From NCBI GenBank assembly GCA_020630915.1, contig JAHDIF010000007.1, forward strand, positions 109,101 through 173,100: a stretch of 64,000 nucleotides of DNA. Reading direction: 5' to 3'. Positions 50,358-59,560 of the stretch are shown here, one piece after another. The first letter of the stretch is position 1. Every line of letters begins with the position of its first letter. The position numbers and the translations under genes are program-made. Origin of the DNA: Dokdonia sp. (GTDB lineage: Bacteria; Bacteroidota; Bacteroidia; Flavobacteriales; Flavobacteriaceae). The notes under the pieces are model-generated. The model searched no databases, was not told where the DNA came from, and saw nothing but the letters and a program-made list of their open reading frames with translations.

Positions 50358-51677
50358 ATGAAAAATATTTTCTTAAGCTTTATTCTATTGGTATCGTACG
50401 CAATGCAAGGGCAAATATTACCAGAAAGAGAACGATCTACTGTGATAGATAATACCCTTGCAGAACGCTTTAATAAACTTTTACCAGAGCTTATGGATCG
50501 CTCAGAGATTGATATGTGGGTGCTCATCTCTAGGGAATATAATGAAGACCCCGTACTCAAAACAATGCTTCCCTCTACTTGGCTCAACGCTAGGCGGAGA
50601 ACAATACTTGTTTTCTACAGAAACAAAAGCAACAATACCATTGAGAAACTTGCGATCGCCAGATACAACGTAGGTAAAAACATACAATCTGCCTGGGATA
50701 AAGAACAAGAACCAGATCAATGGAAAGCACTTGTAGATATTATTAAAAAATACAACCCTAACAAAATAGGGCTTAATTATTCAGAAGATTATGGTCTTGC
50801 GGACGGTATTGTTAAAACAGATTATACAGAGTTTTTGCACGTCCTCCCTTCAGAATTTAAAGCACGAGTTACCTCAGCACAAAACCTCGCTGTATCCTGG
50901 CTAGAAACTCGCACACCTACAGAGATGGAATACTACAAAACACTAGTAGATGTCACCCACAATATTATTGCTCAGATGTTTAGTAATAACACAATAACTC
51001 CAGGAGTGACCACTACAGACGACCTCGTTTGGTTCTTACGACAAAAGGTGACAGACCTAGGGTTAAGCACCTGGTTTCACCCTACTGTAGATATACAACG
51101 ATCTGAAGAAAAGTTAGAAAGCCATATCGTTTCTTTCTCAAATAGACCCGAAGGAAAAGTGATTCAAAAAGGAGATCTTTTACATTGTGATTTTGGAATT
51201 ACCTATTTGAGACTTAACACAGACTGCCAGCAGCATGCCTATGTGTTAAAAGACAACGAAACTCAAGTGCCAGACTATCTTAAAGAAGCCTTTAAAGATG
51301 GTAATAGAATACAAGATATTCTTACCTCTAATTTTAAAACTGGTAATAGCGGCAATGAGATTTTACTAGCTTCCTTAAAGCAAGGAAAACAAGAGGGCTA
51401 CCGTCCATCTATCTACACACATCCACTAGGTTTGTACGGTCACGCAGCTGGTCCTACGATAGGTATGTGGGACTCTCAAGGAGGTGTTCCAGGAACGGGA
51501 GACTATCTCCTGTATCCTAATACCGTTTATGCAATAGAACTTAATACAACTGTGACTATTCCGGAATGGAAAAAAGACATACGTATTATGCTAGAAGAAG
51601 CTGGATTTTGGGGAGAAAATGGGTTTAGATATGTATCAGGAAGGCAGGAAAAAATAATACTTGTTAAAGTAGATTGA
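50358..51677 (+). CDS. M24-family metallopeptidase (Xaa-Pro type), exported
   Basis: 439 residues with a signal peptide (MKNIFLSFILLVSYAMQG). The M24 ligands look complete: LLHCDFGITYLRLNTDCQQH (Asp, Asp), HPLGLYGHAAGP (His), VYAIELNTTV (Glu) and IRIMLEEAG (Glu). It is a paralogue of 25666-26991, which differs at one Glu. It shares the same N-terminal creatinase-like module (LMDRSEIDMWVLISREYNED). Confidence 0.87.
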   Translation: MKNIFLSFILLVSYAMQGQILPERERSTVIDNTLAERFNKLLPELMDRSEIDMWVLISREYNEDPVLKTMLPSTWLNARRRTILVFYRNKSNNTIEKLAIARYNVGKNIQSAWDKEQEPDQWKALVDIIKKYNPNKIGLNYSEDYGLADGIVKTDYTEFLHVLPSEFKARVTSAQNLAVSWLETRTPTEMEYYKTLVDVTHNIIAQMFSNNTITPGVTTTDDLVWFLRQKVTDLGLSTWFHPTVDIQRSEEKLESHIVSFSNRPEGKVIQKGDLLHCDFGITYLRLNTDCQQHAYVLKDNETQVPDYLKEAFKDGNRIQDILTSNFKTGNSGNEILLASLKQGKQEGYRPSIYTHPLGLYGHAAGPTIGMWDSQGGVPGTGDYLLYPNTVYAIELNTTVTIPEWKKDIRIMLEEAGFWGENGFRYVSGRQEKIILVKVD

Positions 51678-51684
51678 TTCTTGT

Positions 51685-51698
51685 GCTTTCGCGAAAGC
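51685..51698. repeat. 14-bp palindrome between the M24 and xerD genes
   Basis: Exact copy in the 36-nt convergent gap, 8 nt after the M24 gene stop. Confidence 0.9.
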
Positions 51699-51713
51699 GC
51701 ACCACCCTACTCC

Positions 51714-52613
51714 CTACGTACTCCTTGGATGATATTTCTCTAAAGTTTCGGCTAGTTGAGAACGGTCTATGTGTGTATAAATTTCGGTAGTCGTGATGCT
51801 CTCGTGACCCAGCATTTGTTGTATAGATCTGAGATCTGCTCCGTTTTTTAAAAGATGCGTTGCAAAACTATGCCTAAACGTATGCGGGCTAATAGTCTTT
51901 TTAATGCCCACTTTCTCAACTAGGTTTTTAATGATAGTAAAAATCATTGCCCTTGTAAGATACTTGCCTCGTCTATTTAAAAAAACAATGTTAGTGCTAT
52001 CTGGCGCAGGTACAATATGTGTTCTTACTTGGTCGCAATAAATACCTATATATTTCTGGGTGTGTGCACTTATAGGTACAAAACGTTGTTTATTGCCCTT
52101 TCCTTGTACACTTATAAAACCTTCCTCAAAGTATAAATCAGACAGCTTGAGTGATACTAACTCAGACACACGCAAACCACAAGCATATAATGTTTCTAGC
52201 ATAGCGCGATTTCGTTCTCCCTGCGGCTTGCTCAAATCTATGGCTGCTATAATCATATCTACCTCTTCTTCAGAAAGCGTGTCGGGTAATTTTCTACCTG
52301 TTTTAGGAGTCTCAATAAGATCCATAGGATTATCCTCTCTATAATCTTCAAAAATGAGGTAGTTAAAAAAACCCTTAAGTCCAGAGATAACTCTAGCCTG
52401 TGAACTAGGCTGTACGCTGCTAGCCAGGTCGTAAATAAAACCTTGCACCTCTTCCTTTGTAATCTTAATTGGTGACGGTACGGTATCTAACTTGTCTAAA
52501 AACAAAGCAAGTTTCTTTAGATCACGACCATAATTTGAGATGGTATTTTCTGAGAGCCCGCGTTCTATACGTAGGTAATAACTATAATCTTTTATTGCTT
52601 GTTGCCAGTTCAT
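51714..52613 (-). CDS. xerD: Site-specific tyrosine recombinase XerD
   Basis: Resolves chromosome dimers at dif. Start at ATG 52611-52613 (MNWQQAIKDY, 299 residues), the standard length. Catalytic residues: Arg in YACGLRVSELVSLKL, HxxR in SPHTFRHSFATHLL, His in MLGHESI and Tyr in TEIYTHIDRSQL. It stands alone and has no mobile-element context, so it is the housekeeping recombinase rather than an integrase. Confidence 0.93.
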   Translation of the reverse strand: MNWQQAIKDYSYYLRIERGLSENTISNYGRDLKKLALFLDKLDTVPSPIKITKEEVQGFIYDLASSVQPSSQARVISGLKGFFNYLIFEDYREDNPMDLIETPKTGRKLPDTLSEEEVDMIIAAIDLSKPQGERNRAMLETLYACGLRVSELVSLKLSDLYFEEGFISVQGKGNKQRFVPISAHTQKYIGIYCDQVRTHIVPAPDSTNIVFLNRRGKYLTRAMIFTIIKNLVEKVGIKKTISPHTFRHSFATHLLKNGADLRSIQQMLGHESITTTEIYTHIDRSQLAETLEKYHPRST

Positions 52614-52700
52614 CTTCCGTAAATATAACCACTTAAAAGGCACAATCTCAAGATTCCAGTCTAATTGATTATTTTTACAACAGTCTATCGATGGTGGTAG

Positions 52701-52714
52701 GCTTTCGCGAAAGC
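52701..52714. repeat. 14-bp palindrome before aroQ
   Basis: Exact copy ending 7 nt before the aroQ ATG at 52721, thus over the expected ribosome-binding region. Confidence 0.9.
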
Positions 52715-52720
52715 ATACTT

Positions 52721-53137
52721 ATGAAAATACGCATCATAAACGGCCCAAACCTTAACCTCCTAGGCACGAGACAGCCAGAGATATATGGAGGTCAAACTTT
52801 TGAAGAATATTTTACCTCTTTACAAGAAAAACATCCTTCTATTGAGATGACGTATGTCCAATCTAATGTAGAGGGAGAAATCATTACCGAACTACAAAAA
52901 GCTAGTGCCGAAGTAGATGGTATTATTCTTAATGCAGCTGCTTATACCCACACTTCCGTAGGTATAGGCGATGCCGTCGCAGGGATTGATACTCCTGTGG
53001 TAGAAGTGCATATTTCTAATACTTTTGACAGAGAGGCGTTTAGGCATCAGTCCTATATCTCAAAATATGCAAAAGGTGTTATTTTAGGTTTTGGGCTAGA
53101 GAGCTACAACCTAGCTTTGATGAGCTTTAACTCGTAG
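52721..53137 (+). CDS. aroQ: Type II 3-dehydroquinate dehydratase
   Basis: Third step of the shikimate pathway. Start at ATG 52721 (MKIRIINGPNLNLLGTRQPE, 138 residues); the upstream frame only translates the palindrome. The N-terminal signature with catalytic Tyr (EIYGG), the NAAAYTHTSVGI strand and EVHISNTFDREAFRHQS are all typical. Convergent overlap of 11 nt with menE. Confidence 0.96.
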   Translation: MKIRIINGPNLNLLGTRQPEIYGGQTFEEYFTSLQEKHPSIEMTYVQSNVEGEIITELQKASAEVDGIILNAAAYTHTSVGIGDAVAGIDTPVVEVHISNTFDREAFRHQSYISKYAKGVILGFGLESYNLALMSFNS

Positions 53138-54221
53138 CTGCAAGAACTTTCCGAACGGTCTGACCACGTTGTATCTTCCCATTTTCGGTACGATCAAAAC
53201 GTGGGGTATTAAAAATAGTCTTGGGAAATTCATAGACACCAAGTACTTCCTTAATGACTTTTTCATCAAATATGAAAGGAGCTTCTTGCTCTACAAATAG
53301 CGCCACTTTTTCACCCAAGGCATTATCCGGAATTCCCGCTACGAAATAAGGTGTAGTGATTATTGGTGAGAGTTTTTGCTCTATTTGTTCTGGATATAAT
53401 TTTACCCCTCCGCTATTAATCACATTATCTACTCTACCTAACCAAATAAACTTCTTATATGTTAGAAGATCAACAAGATCGTTAGTTACTACAGGATCTG
53501 TGCTTACTTGCGGTGCTTTAATAACAAGACATCCACGCTCATCTTGTTCTAATGTTACTTTAGAGAGTGCTTTAAAGGGTATAGGAAATTCCTTAGCTTT
53601 TTTAGGATTCACTCTTCTTGCAGCAATGTGCGTGACAGTTTCGGTCATTCCGTAGGTTTCATAAATCTTAGTACCCACCCCTTGAATACGTGCTTTTAAG
53701 ACCGCAGAAATAGCACCTCCGCCTACGATTAACTTAGACAATACATGTAATCTAGACAAAGAATTATCAAGCTGAAAGGGAGTCATCGCACAGAAATCAT
53801 AGATACGATATATGGTATCTAAGGGGTTGGACTTAGGTTGGGCTATATCTAAATACCAGCCCAAAGTAAGTGCTCTTACGAGCATCATTTTTCCCGCAAT
53901 AAAATTAACAGGAAGGCATAGTAAGGCTGTTGTTTTTTCTGGCAATTTAAAGTGCTTTGCAGTAGCTATTGCACTATTAACCATATGCTGCTTTTTAATC
54001 TTTATGGCTTTAGGCGCTCCTGTAGATCCAGAAGTCTGAACCGTAACATATTTCTTATCATTAAACCATTCTAGTAAAAAACTACCTACAGACTCTTCAT
54101 AAGGTTCTCCTTCTTCAATAAAGCTATTCGCAAATCTCTTTAATGACTCAATATTGTGAGATTCACCATTTAATCTAAACTTAGGATGGAGGCGTATGCT
54201 GCGAAGTTCTTCACTTTTCAT
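53127..54221 (-). CDS. menE: O-succinylbenzoate--CoA ligase (AMP-binding)
   Basis: Activates o-succinylbenzoate in menaquinone synthesis. 364 residues, shorter than most acyl-CoA synthetases but normal for Bacteroidetes MenE. Motifs: VQTSGSTGAPKAIKIKK (P-loop), ETYGMTETVTH, and the C-terminal ENGKIQRGQ with its Lys. The assignment is strengthened by menC and menA upstream in the same direction. Confidence 0.88.
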   Translation of the reverse strand: MKSEELRSIRLHPKFRLNGESHNIESLKRFANSFIEEGEPYEESVGSFLLEWFNDKKYVTVQTSGSTGAPKAIKIKKQHMVNSAIATAKHFKLPEKTTALLCLPVNFIAGKMMLVRALTLGWYLDIAQPKSNPLDTIYRIYDFCAMTPFQLDNSLSRLHVLSKLIVGGGAISAVLKARIQGVGTKIYETYGMTETVTHIAARRVNPKKAKEFPIPFKALSKVTLEQDERGCLVIKAPQVSTDPVVTNDLVDLLTYKKFIWLGRVDNVINSGGVKLYPEQIEQKLSPIITTPYFVAGIPDNALGEKVALFVEQEAPFIFDEKVIKEVLGVYEFPKTIFNTPRFDRTENGKIQRGQTVRKVLAATS

Positions 54222-54273
54222 GACAACTAAAATAAGATCTCAATGTAAACTATACGTTACCGCACCGTCATAC

Positions 54274-55227
54274 TTATGCTATGGTTTCTGGCAGTTCTTC
54301 AGATGAAGATACCTTTCCTAAAAGCTTCTCTCGCCACCCACTCCATTTGTATTTTTTTGCAAAAACGTATGTTAGAATGGGTAATATGATAAATATGGGA
54401 ACTATTTGCCCTATTGCAGACGGTTCTGAAACATCTAGAAAAACAGAATTTGTTTGAAGCGCTGTCCAATCTGATGTTACTAATAATGCGATGATCATAT
54501 TATTACTTGCGTGAAAACCTAAGGCCAGTTCCATACCATCATCCATAAGAGTAATGATTCCTAAGAAGAATCCTAATCCAATGTAAACCGATAATACACT
54601 ATAGCCAAGTTTTTCAATCTCAGGATTAAAAGCATGCATTAATCCAAAAACGAGAGATGTGATTATTAGTGGTACTACTTTGTTTTTTGCAGCTATACCT
54701 ATCCCTTGCATTAAGTATCCTCTAAACAACAACTCTTCAAAGCTTGTTTGCAACGGTAACAATAAAAGTGTTACAGCGAGAAGCCCAAGAAAAGGTAGTA
54801 AGTTAAAATTCCATTGAAGATCTTCTGGAGAAGCATAGTAGCCTATAATTGTTGTTATGATAGAAAAAGCAGCCCAAATACCAAATGCAAAGAAAACTCG
54901 ACCCCAATCCATCTTCTTTCTAGCGGTAACCAATTCTGTAAATTTTTGTCTGTGCAAATACTTAATGACCAATAAGAGTGAAATAAGGCCACCTATAAAT
55001 GTAAAGAGCACAAGTCCCAAATAAAGATTACTCTCTCCCTCAAACAAAGGCATAAAATTCTCGAGACCTGCCTCTAAAAAAGAATTAATATTCTCTGCTC
55101 TTAAAAAAGATACTACACCAAGTGGTATAACTCCCAACAACTGCCATCCAAAAATAAAAACTATTAAAAACCCAATGATATATCTCCATCCATCATTTAA
55201 ACTTTTATACGCTTGTTCTATATACAT
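54274..55227 (-). CDS. CPBP-family intramembrane protease
   Basis: 317 residues with about eight membrane segments. The CPBP/CAAX-protease motifs are present: SFEELLFRGYLMQG (EExxxR), FGLMHAFNPE and GFHASNNMIIA. It lies between menC (4-nt gap) and menE, so it is part of the men operon. Its substrate is unknown; CPBP proteins in other bacteria act in signalling, maturation or immunity to bacteriocins. Confidence 0.88.
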   Translation of the reverse strand: MYIEQAYKSLNDGWRYIIGFLIVFIFGWQLLGVIPLGVVSFLRAENINSFLEAGLENFMPLFEGESNLYLGLVLFTFIGGLISLLLVIKYLHRQKFTELVTARKKMDWGRVFFAFGIWAAFSIITTIIGYYASPEDLQWNFNLLPFLGLLAVTLLLLPLQTSFEELLFRGYLMQGIGIAAKNKVVPLIITSLVFGLMHAFNPEIEKLGYSVLSVYIGLGFFLGIITLMDDGMELALGFHASNNMIIALLVTSDWTALQTNSVFLDVSEPSAIGQIVPIFIILPILTYVFAKKYKWSGWREKLLGKVSSSEELPETIA

Positions 55228-55231
55228 ATTT

Positions 55232-56266
55232 TTAAATTTTAAAATCCCAAGACATCTTAGGGTTGTAATTTATGGTTCCGTTTATCACCTCTAGCGGTGA
55301 TTTGATATTATTTGTAAAAAGACTTCCTGTACCTAGTCCTTGAGGTCCTTCTGGCTTCAATGTATACGTCCATTGTGCGATTGCATTTAGGCCAATATTA
55401 CTCTCTAAGGCAGAGGTAATCCACCACCCTACACCTAATTCATCTGCCAGTTCGATCCATTCTTCACTCCCCTTGTAGCCTCCAATAAAACTAGGCTTTA
55501 AGATAATGTATTGTGGTCTTACGGTTTGTAGTAATTCACGCTTTTTTGTTACATCCGTAATCCCAATAAGTTCTTCATCTAAGGCAATAGGCGTGAGTGT
55601 TTCTGCACAAAGAGTTTGCATCTCTTCCCATTGCCCTGTTGCGATAGGCTGTTCGATAGAATGTATATCGAGAGCAGCTAGTTGCTTTAGTATTTCTTTT
55701 GCTTTCGCGAAAGCAAAACCTCCATTTGCATCTACCCTCAATGTAATTTTATCCTTATCAAAGTGTTTACGGATAGAAGCGAGAATTGCTAGCTCCTTCT
55801 CTACCGCTATGGCTCCTATTTTCATTTTTATACAAGAAAACCCACTTTCTAAGCGTTCCTGCACCTGAGATTTCATAAAATCTTGGTCGCCCATCCATAC
55901 AAGGCCGTTAATAGCTATCGACTCTTTACTCTCTGTAAAATCAGACGGATGAAGCATAAAAGGATCGCTTGACTCTAGCGACCTAAAAGCCATTTCTACA
56001 CCAAACTGTATACTAGGATACTCAGTAAGCGCTTCCCATAATTTGTCTTTGCCCTGCGAGATATTTTCACAAGTCCATTGTAACGTTTGCTCATACTCTG
56101 GGCGATCATCATAACTCAAGCCTCTTAGAATACCGCACTCACCTATTCCCTTCTTATCACCATCTTCTAGAATAAGAAACCAGGTCTCTTTGGTTTTAAG
56201 AATACCGCGAGAGGTACCACTAGGGGTTTTAAAGTTTAATACGTGTTTTTTATAGGTAGCTTTCAA
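55232..56266 (-). CDS. menC: o-Succinylbenzoate synthase
   Basis: Enolase-superfamily dehydratase forming o-succinylbenzoate. 344 residues: the catalytic Lys is in CIKMKIGAIAVEKE, the metal ligands in LRVDANGGF, SIEQPIA and ALDEELIG, and the second Lys in YIILKPSFIGG. It overlaps menA by 4 nt. The palindrome at 55701 is read as AFAKA directly after the DANGGF metal loop. Confidence 0.93.
   Translation of the reverse strand: MKATYKKHVLNFKTPSGTSRGILKTKETWFLILEDGDKKGIGECGILRGLSYDDRPEYEQTLQWTCENISQGKDKLWEALTEYPSIQFGVEMAFRSLESSDPFMLHPSDFTESKESIAINGLVWMGDQDFMKSQVQERLESGFSCIKMKIGAIAVEKELAILASIRKHFDKDKITLRVDANGGFAFAKAKEILKQLAALDIHSIEQPIATGQWEEMQTLCAETLTPIALDEELIGITDVTKKRELLQTVRPQYIILKPSFIGGYKGSEEWIELADELGVGWWITSALESNIGLNAIAQWTYTLKPEGPQGLGTGSLFTNNIKSPLEVINGTINYNPKMSWDFKI
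55701..55714. repeat. 14-bp palindrome in menC
   Basis: Exact copy, in frame as AFAKA in GGFAFAKAKEIL, next to a metal-binding Asp loop. Confidence 0.9.
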
Positions 56267-57165
56267 ATAAAAGAGAGTATAAAATATAATAGAGAAAGTA
56301 AAAAGGTACTTAAAGCCACCACCTTGAGTTGTGGATCTAACAAACGATGATCTTGCGTCTTCTGAACTTTTATAAAGTGAAATAACAATGGTAAAAATCC
56401 CACAGCACTGCCATATAACAATGGATTACTACCCGAATACCACAAATAAACAAGCCAAGATATAACCCCAAAACCTAGTAAGGCATTATGATATCTTAGG
56501 GCACCTTCTTTTCCTAAATGTACCGCGAGTGTATGTTTACCTACCCGCGCATCGCTCTCCCGATCCCTCATATTATTAAGATGTAGCACAAGTGTTGCTA
56601 GTAAACCTATACTTATGGCTCCAAAAATATGGTATGAAGGCCATTTCATTGTAAATAAGAAGTATGACCCAAGAACACTTACCAATCCAAAAAATAAGAA
56701 TACAAAGACATCTCCCAGCCCTCGATACCCATAGGCACTTTTACCTACGGTATACTTAATAGCTGCAATAATGGCTGTTATCCCTAAGAACAAATAAACT
56801 AGTGAGAGCACTACATGTGTCTTACCAAAGGCTACATAAATAAGAGCAATCACAACCACTATGGTTACTAGTGATGTAACCCACATACCGCTTTTGAGTT
56901 GGCTAGCGCTTAACAGTCCTGCTTGCATCGCTCTTTGTGGCCCTACCCTATCGCTGTTATCTGTTCCCTTCACACCATCTCCATAATCATTTGCATAATT
57001 AGACAATACCTGAAAACCTAAGGTTGCCAGAATGGCTAATATAAAAACATCCCATCTAAAGAAACCTTCTTTAAGAGCCATTGCACCACCCACAAGAATA
57101 CCTGATATAGATAGTGGTAAAGTACGTAAACGTGCTGCTTGTAACCAGACTTGAGCTGATGGCAT
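56263..57165 (-). CDS. menA: 1,4-Dihydroxy-2-naphthoate polyprenyltransferase
   Basis: UbiA-family membrane enzyme that attaches the isoprenoid tail. 300 residues with about eight membrane helices. The Mg/diphosphate motifs are NYANDYGDGVKGTDN (NDxxD) and LNNMRDRESDA. First gene of a menA-menC-CPBP-menE unit; the other men genes must lie elsewhere. Confidence 0.94.
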   Translation of the reverse strand: MPSAQVWLQAARLRTLPLSISGILVGGAMALKEGFFRWDVFILAILATLGFQVLSNYANDYGDGVKGTDNSDRVGPQRAMQAGLLSASQLKSGMWVTSLVTIVVVIALIYVAFGKTHVVLSLVYLFLGITAIIAAIKYTVGKSAYGYRGLGDVFVFLFFGLVSVLGSYFLFTMKWPSYHIFGAISIGLLATLVLHLNNMRDRESDARVGKHTLAVHLGKEGALRYHNALLGFGVISWLVYLWYSGSNPLLYGSAVGFLPLLFHFIKVQKTQDHRLLDPQLKVVALSTFLLSLLYFILSFI

Positions 57166-57270
57166 AGTGCTTTTTTAAAGTATTCAAAAATACTTATTTC
57201 TTAGGCTTTAAACTAAAAAGCACGGTTTTTAGAAGCTGTTTTATTAGATTAGCTTTATAATTCCTTTTTT

Positions 57271-58932
57271 ATGAAAAATGTCGCGCTCTTAAGTATCTAC
57301 CTTTTGTTACTCTTCCTTTCTGGTTGTCAAGAAAAAGAAAACAATACCTTAAAAACTGCACAACAAGAAAAACCCTTTGTTTGGGAAGCAGCAAATATGT
57401 ATTTCTTACTTACAGATAGGTTTTATAATGGAGATACTGCTAATGACACAAATTTTGATCGCACAAAAGAAACCGCAGTACTAAGAGGTTTTGAAGGAGG
57501 CGATCTTAAAGGTATCAAACAAAAGATAGAAGAAGGCTATTTTACCGAATTAGGTATTAATGCGATCTGGTTTACACCTGTATTAGAGCAAGTGCACGGA
57601 GCTGTAGATGAAGGTACAGGCGTAACCTATGGATATCACGGTTATTGGACTAAAGACTGGACGCAGTTAGATCCCAATTTCGGAACGATGGACGACCTCA
57701 AGAATGTGGTAGATGCGGCGCACTCAAAAGGCATAAAAATCGTGATGGATGTTGTTCTTAATCATACGGGACCTGTAACAGATATTGACCCATTTTGGGG
57801 TAAAGACTGGGCTAGAGAAGACCCTAATTGTGCATTTTCCAACTATGAAAACACCACCAAATGTAGTCTGGTAGAAAATCTTCCTGACATCTTATCAGAA
57901 AGCACAGAGGAAGTAGGTTTGCCCGAAACCTTAGCCACAAAATGGAAATCAGAAGGCCGTTACGACGGAGAAATGATGGAATTGGATACATTTTTTAAAG
58001 AAAACCAACTCACCAAAACACCACGTAATCACATCATAAAATGGCTTACTGATTATGTAAGAGAATTAGGAATAGATGCCTTTAGGGTAGATACTGCAAA
58101 ACACGTAGACGAAGCCTCGTGGGTAGCCCTAAGAAAATATGCAGATCAAGCACTCGCAAGTTACAGGTCAGAAAATACGATACAAGACACAACGCCATTT
58201 TTTATGTTTGGCGAAGTTTATAATTACTCTGTAGACGGAGGACGCGCTTTTGACTTTGGAGATGGCACCAAAGTAGATTATTTTTCAAATGGGTTTGACA
58301 ACTTGATTAATTTTCAGTTTAAGTATGACGCTCAAGGCGATTATGAATCCCTTTTTTCTAAGTACAGTAACGTCCTTCAAACCTCCCATGCTGGCAAAAG
58401 TGTTACAAATTATGCTACTTCTCACGACGACGGAGCCCCTTTTGATAAGGAACGTACAAAAGCAATAGAAACGGGAACAAAATTATTACTCACTCCTGGT
58501 ATCTCCCAAATTTACTATGGTGACGAGGTCGCTAGAGATCTTACCATCAAAGGTACGCAAGGTGACGCCACTTTGAGAAGCGCTATGAACTGGAGTGAAG
58601 CCTCTTTAGAAAAGAATGCCAGCGTTCTTAACCACTGGCAAAAATTAGGACAGTTTAGAGCAAATCATCCATCAGTTGGTGCAGGGTCTCATACTAAGTT
58701 AAACGATAATCCGTATACCTTTAGTAGATCTTACCTAAAAGATGATTACGCAGATCAAGTTATAATAAGTTTAGACGCACCAGCAGGTAAGAAAGTAATT
58801 GTTTTAGATAGCGCTTTCGCGAAAGCGGAAACCCTCAAAGACACCTACTCAAATCAAACCATACCCGTAGTAGAAGGAAAAGTGACTATAGACTCTCCTC
58901 ACACTGTCGTTCTTTTAGAGAAAGTATACTAA
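57271..58932 (+). CDS. Alpha-amylase-family glycoside hydrolase, lipoprotein
   Basis: 553 residues with lipobox LLLFLSGC. A GH13 barrel: MDVVLNHTG, then GIDAFRVDTAKHVD (nucleophile Asp), FFMFGEVYNY (acid Glu) and ATSHDDGAPF (transition-state Asp). The anchoring suggests degradation of alpha-glucans at the cell surface or in the periplasm. A C-terminal beta domain carries the palindrome at 58813, read as AFAKA. Convergent 4-nt overlap with the FMN reductase gene. Confidence 0.92.
   Translation: MKNVALLSIYLLLLFLSGCQEKENNTLKTAQQEKPFVWEAANMYFLLTDRFYNGDTANDTNFDRTKETAVLRGFEGGDLKGIKQKIEEGYFTELGINAIWFTPVLEQVHGAVDEGTGVTYGYHGYWTKDWTQLDPNFGTMDDLKNVVDAAHSKGIKIVMDVVLNHTGPVTDIDPFWGKDWAREDPNCAFSNYENTTKCSLVENLPDILSESTEEVGLPETLATKWKSEGRYDGEMMELDTFFKENQLTKTPRNHIIKWLTDYVRELGIDAFRVDTAKHVDEASWVALRKYADQALASYRSENTIQDTTPFFMFGEVYNYSVDGGRAFDFGDGTKVDYFSNGFDNLINFQFKYDAQGDYESLFSKYSNVLQTSHAGKSVTNYATSHDDGAPFDKERTKAIETGTKLLLTPGISQIYYGDEVARDLTIKGTQGDATLRSAMNWSEASLEKNASVLNHWQKLGQFRANHPSVGAGSHTKLNDNPYTFSRSYLKDDYADQVIISLDAPAGKKVIVLDSAFAKAETLKDTYSNQTIPVVEGKVTIDSPHTVVLLEKVY
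58813..58826. repeat. 14-bp palindrome in the amylase gene
   Basis: Exact copy, in frame as AFAKA (DSAFAKAETL) in a loop of the C-terminal domain. Confidence 0.9.
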
Positions 58933-59477
58933 TTGGAAGATTGCACTTCTTGAACAAAAGCGGCCACGACCTCTTCTATTCCCACTTGTAAGGTTGGATT
59001 AGAAATGGCACCATTATCGCTGTCAAAATTTTCTTGAAACGATGGAAAGCTAAAGCTTTCAACGATTTCTGCGCCAAATCTTGGTAAACTCATCTTTGCA
59101 TACTCTAAGGCGGTTTTTGCGCCTCTCGCACCAGGAGAGGTGCTGGCAAGCAGCACTTTTTTACCTTCGAGATAATTACGGTCTGCACGTGAAAGCCAGT
59201 CTAGAATATTCTTAAAATAGGCAGACACAGATCCATTATGCTCGTTTACTGAGATAACTACCCCTTGAGTAGGCGCTATTTCATTTGCAAGACGCTGCAC
59301 GTCTTCTGGGATACCTGACGCATTCTCTACATCTATATCATACATAGGGATATTATAATCCGTAAGCTTGATTACCTTGGTCTCAAGACCCTCAACCTTA
59401 GAAGCGATTGCGGTAACTAACAGGTGATTAATAGACTCTTTACTATTACTTCCTGCAAATGCTATTATCTTTTTCAT
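58929..59477 (-). CDS. NADPH-dependent FMN reductase-like flavoprotein
   Basis: 182 residues from ATG 59475-59477 (MKKIIAFAGSNSKES). The FMN phosphate loop is GSNSKESINH, and SVNEHNGSVSAYFKNILDWL is the flavin ring region. Family members reduce FMN, quinones or azo compounds; the physiological substrate here is not shown. Confidence 0.88.
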   Translation of the reverse strand: MKKIIAFAGSNSKESINHLLVTAIASKVEGLETKVIKLTDYNIPMYDIDVENASGIPEDVQRLANEIAPTQGVVISVNEHNGSVSAYFKNILDWLSRADRNYLEGKKVLLASTSPGARGAKTALEYAKMSLPRFGAEIVESFSFPSFQENFDSDNGAISNPTLQVGIEEVVAAFVQEVQSSN

Positions 59478-59511
59478 CGTCCGATTTTTGTGTAAAGATA
59501 ATTTCAAAAAA

Positions 59512-59539
59512 ATAAAGGTCACTTAAAAGTGACCTTTAT
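59512..59539 (-). terminator. Terminator of the OmpP1/FadL gene
   Basis: Perfect 13-bp arms (ATAAAGGTCACTT with its complement). On the minus strand it is followed by a T-tract. It partly underlies the leader of the FMN reductase gene. Confidence 0.85.
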
Positions 59540-59560
59540 CTCAGCTTAAATTCAACAATT

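Noticed and set aside
51714..52613. Tyrosine recombinase as a sign of a mobile element
   Set aside because: Its length, residues and solitary context fit housekeeping XerD. There are no att repeats, tRNA target or phage genes around it.
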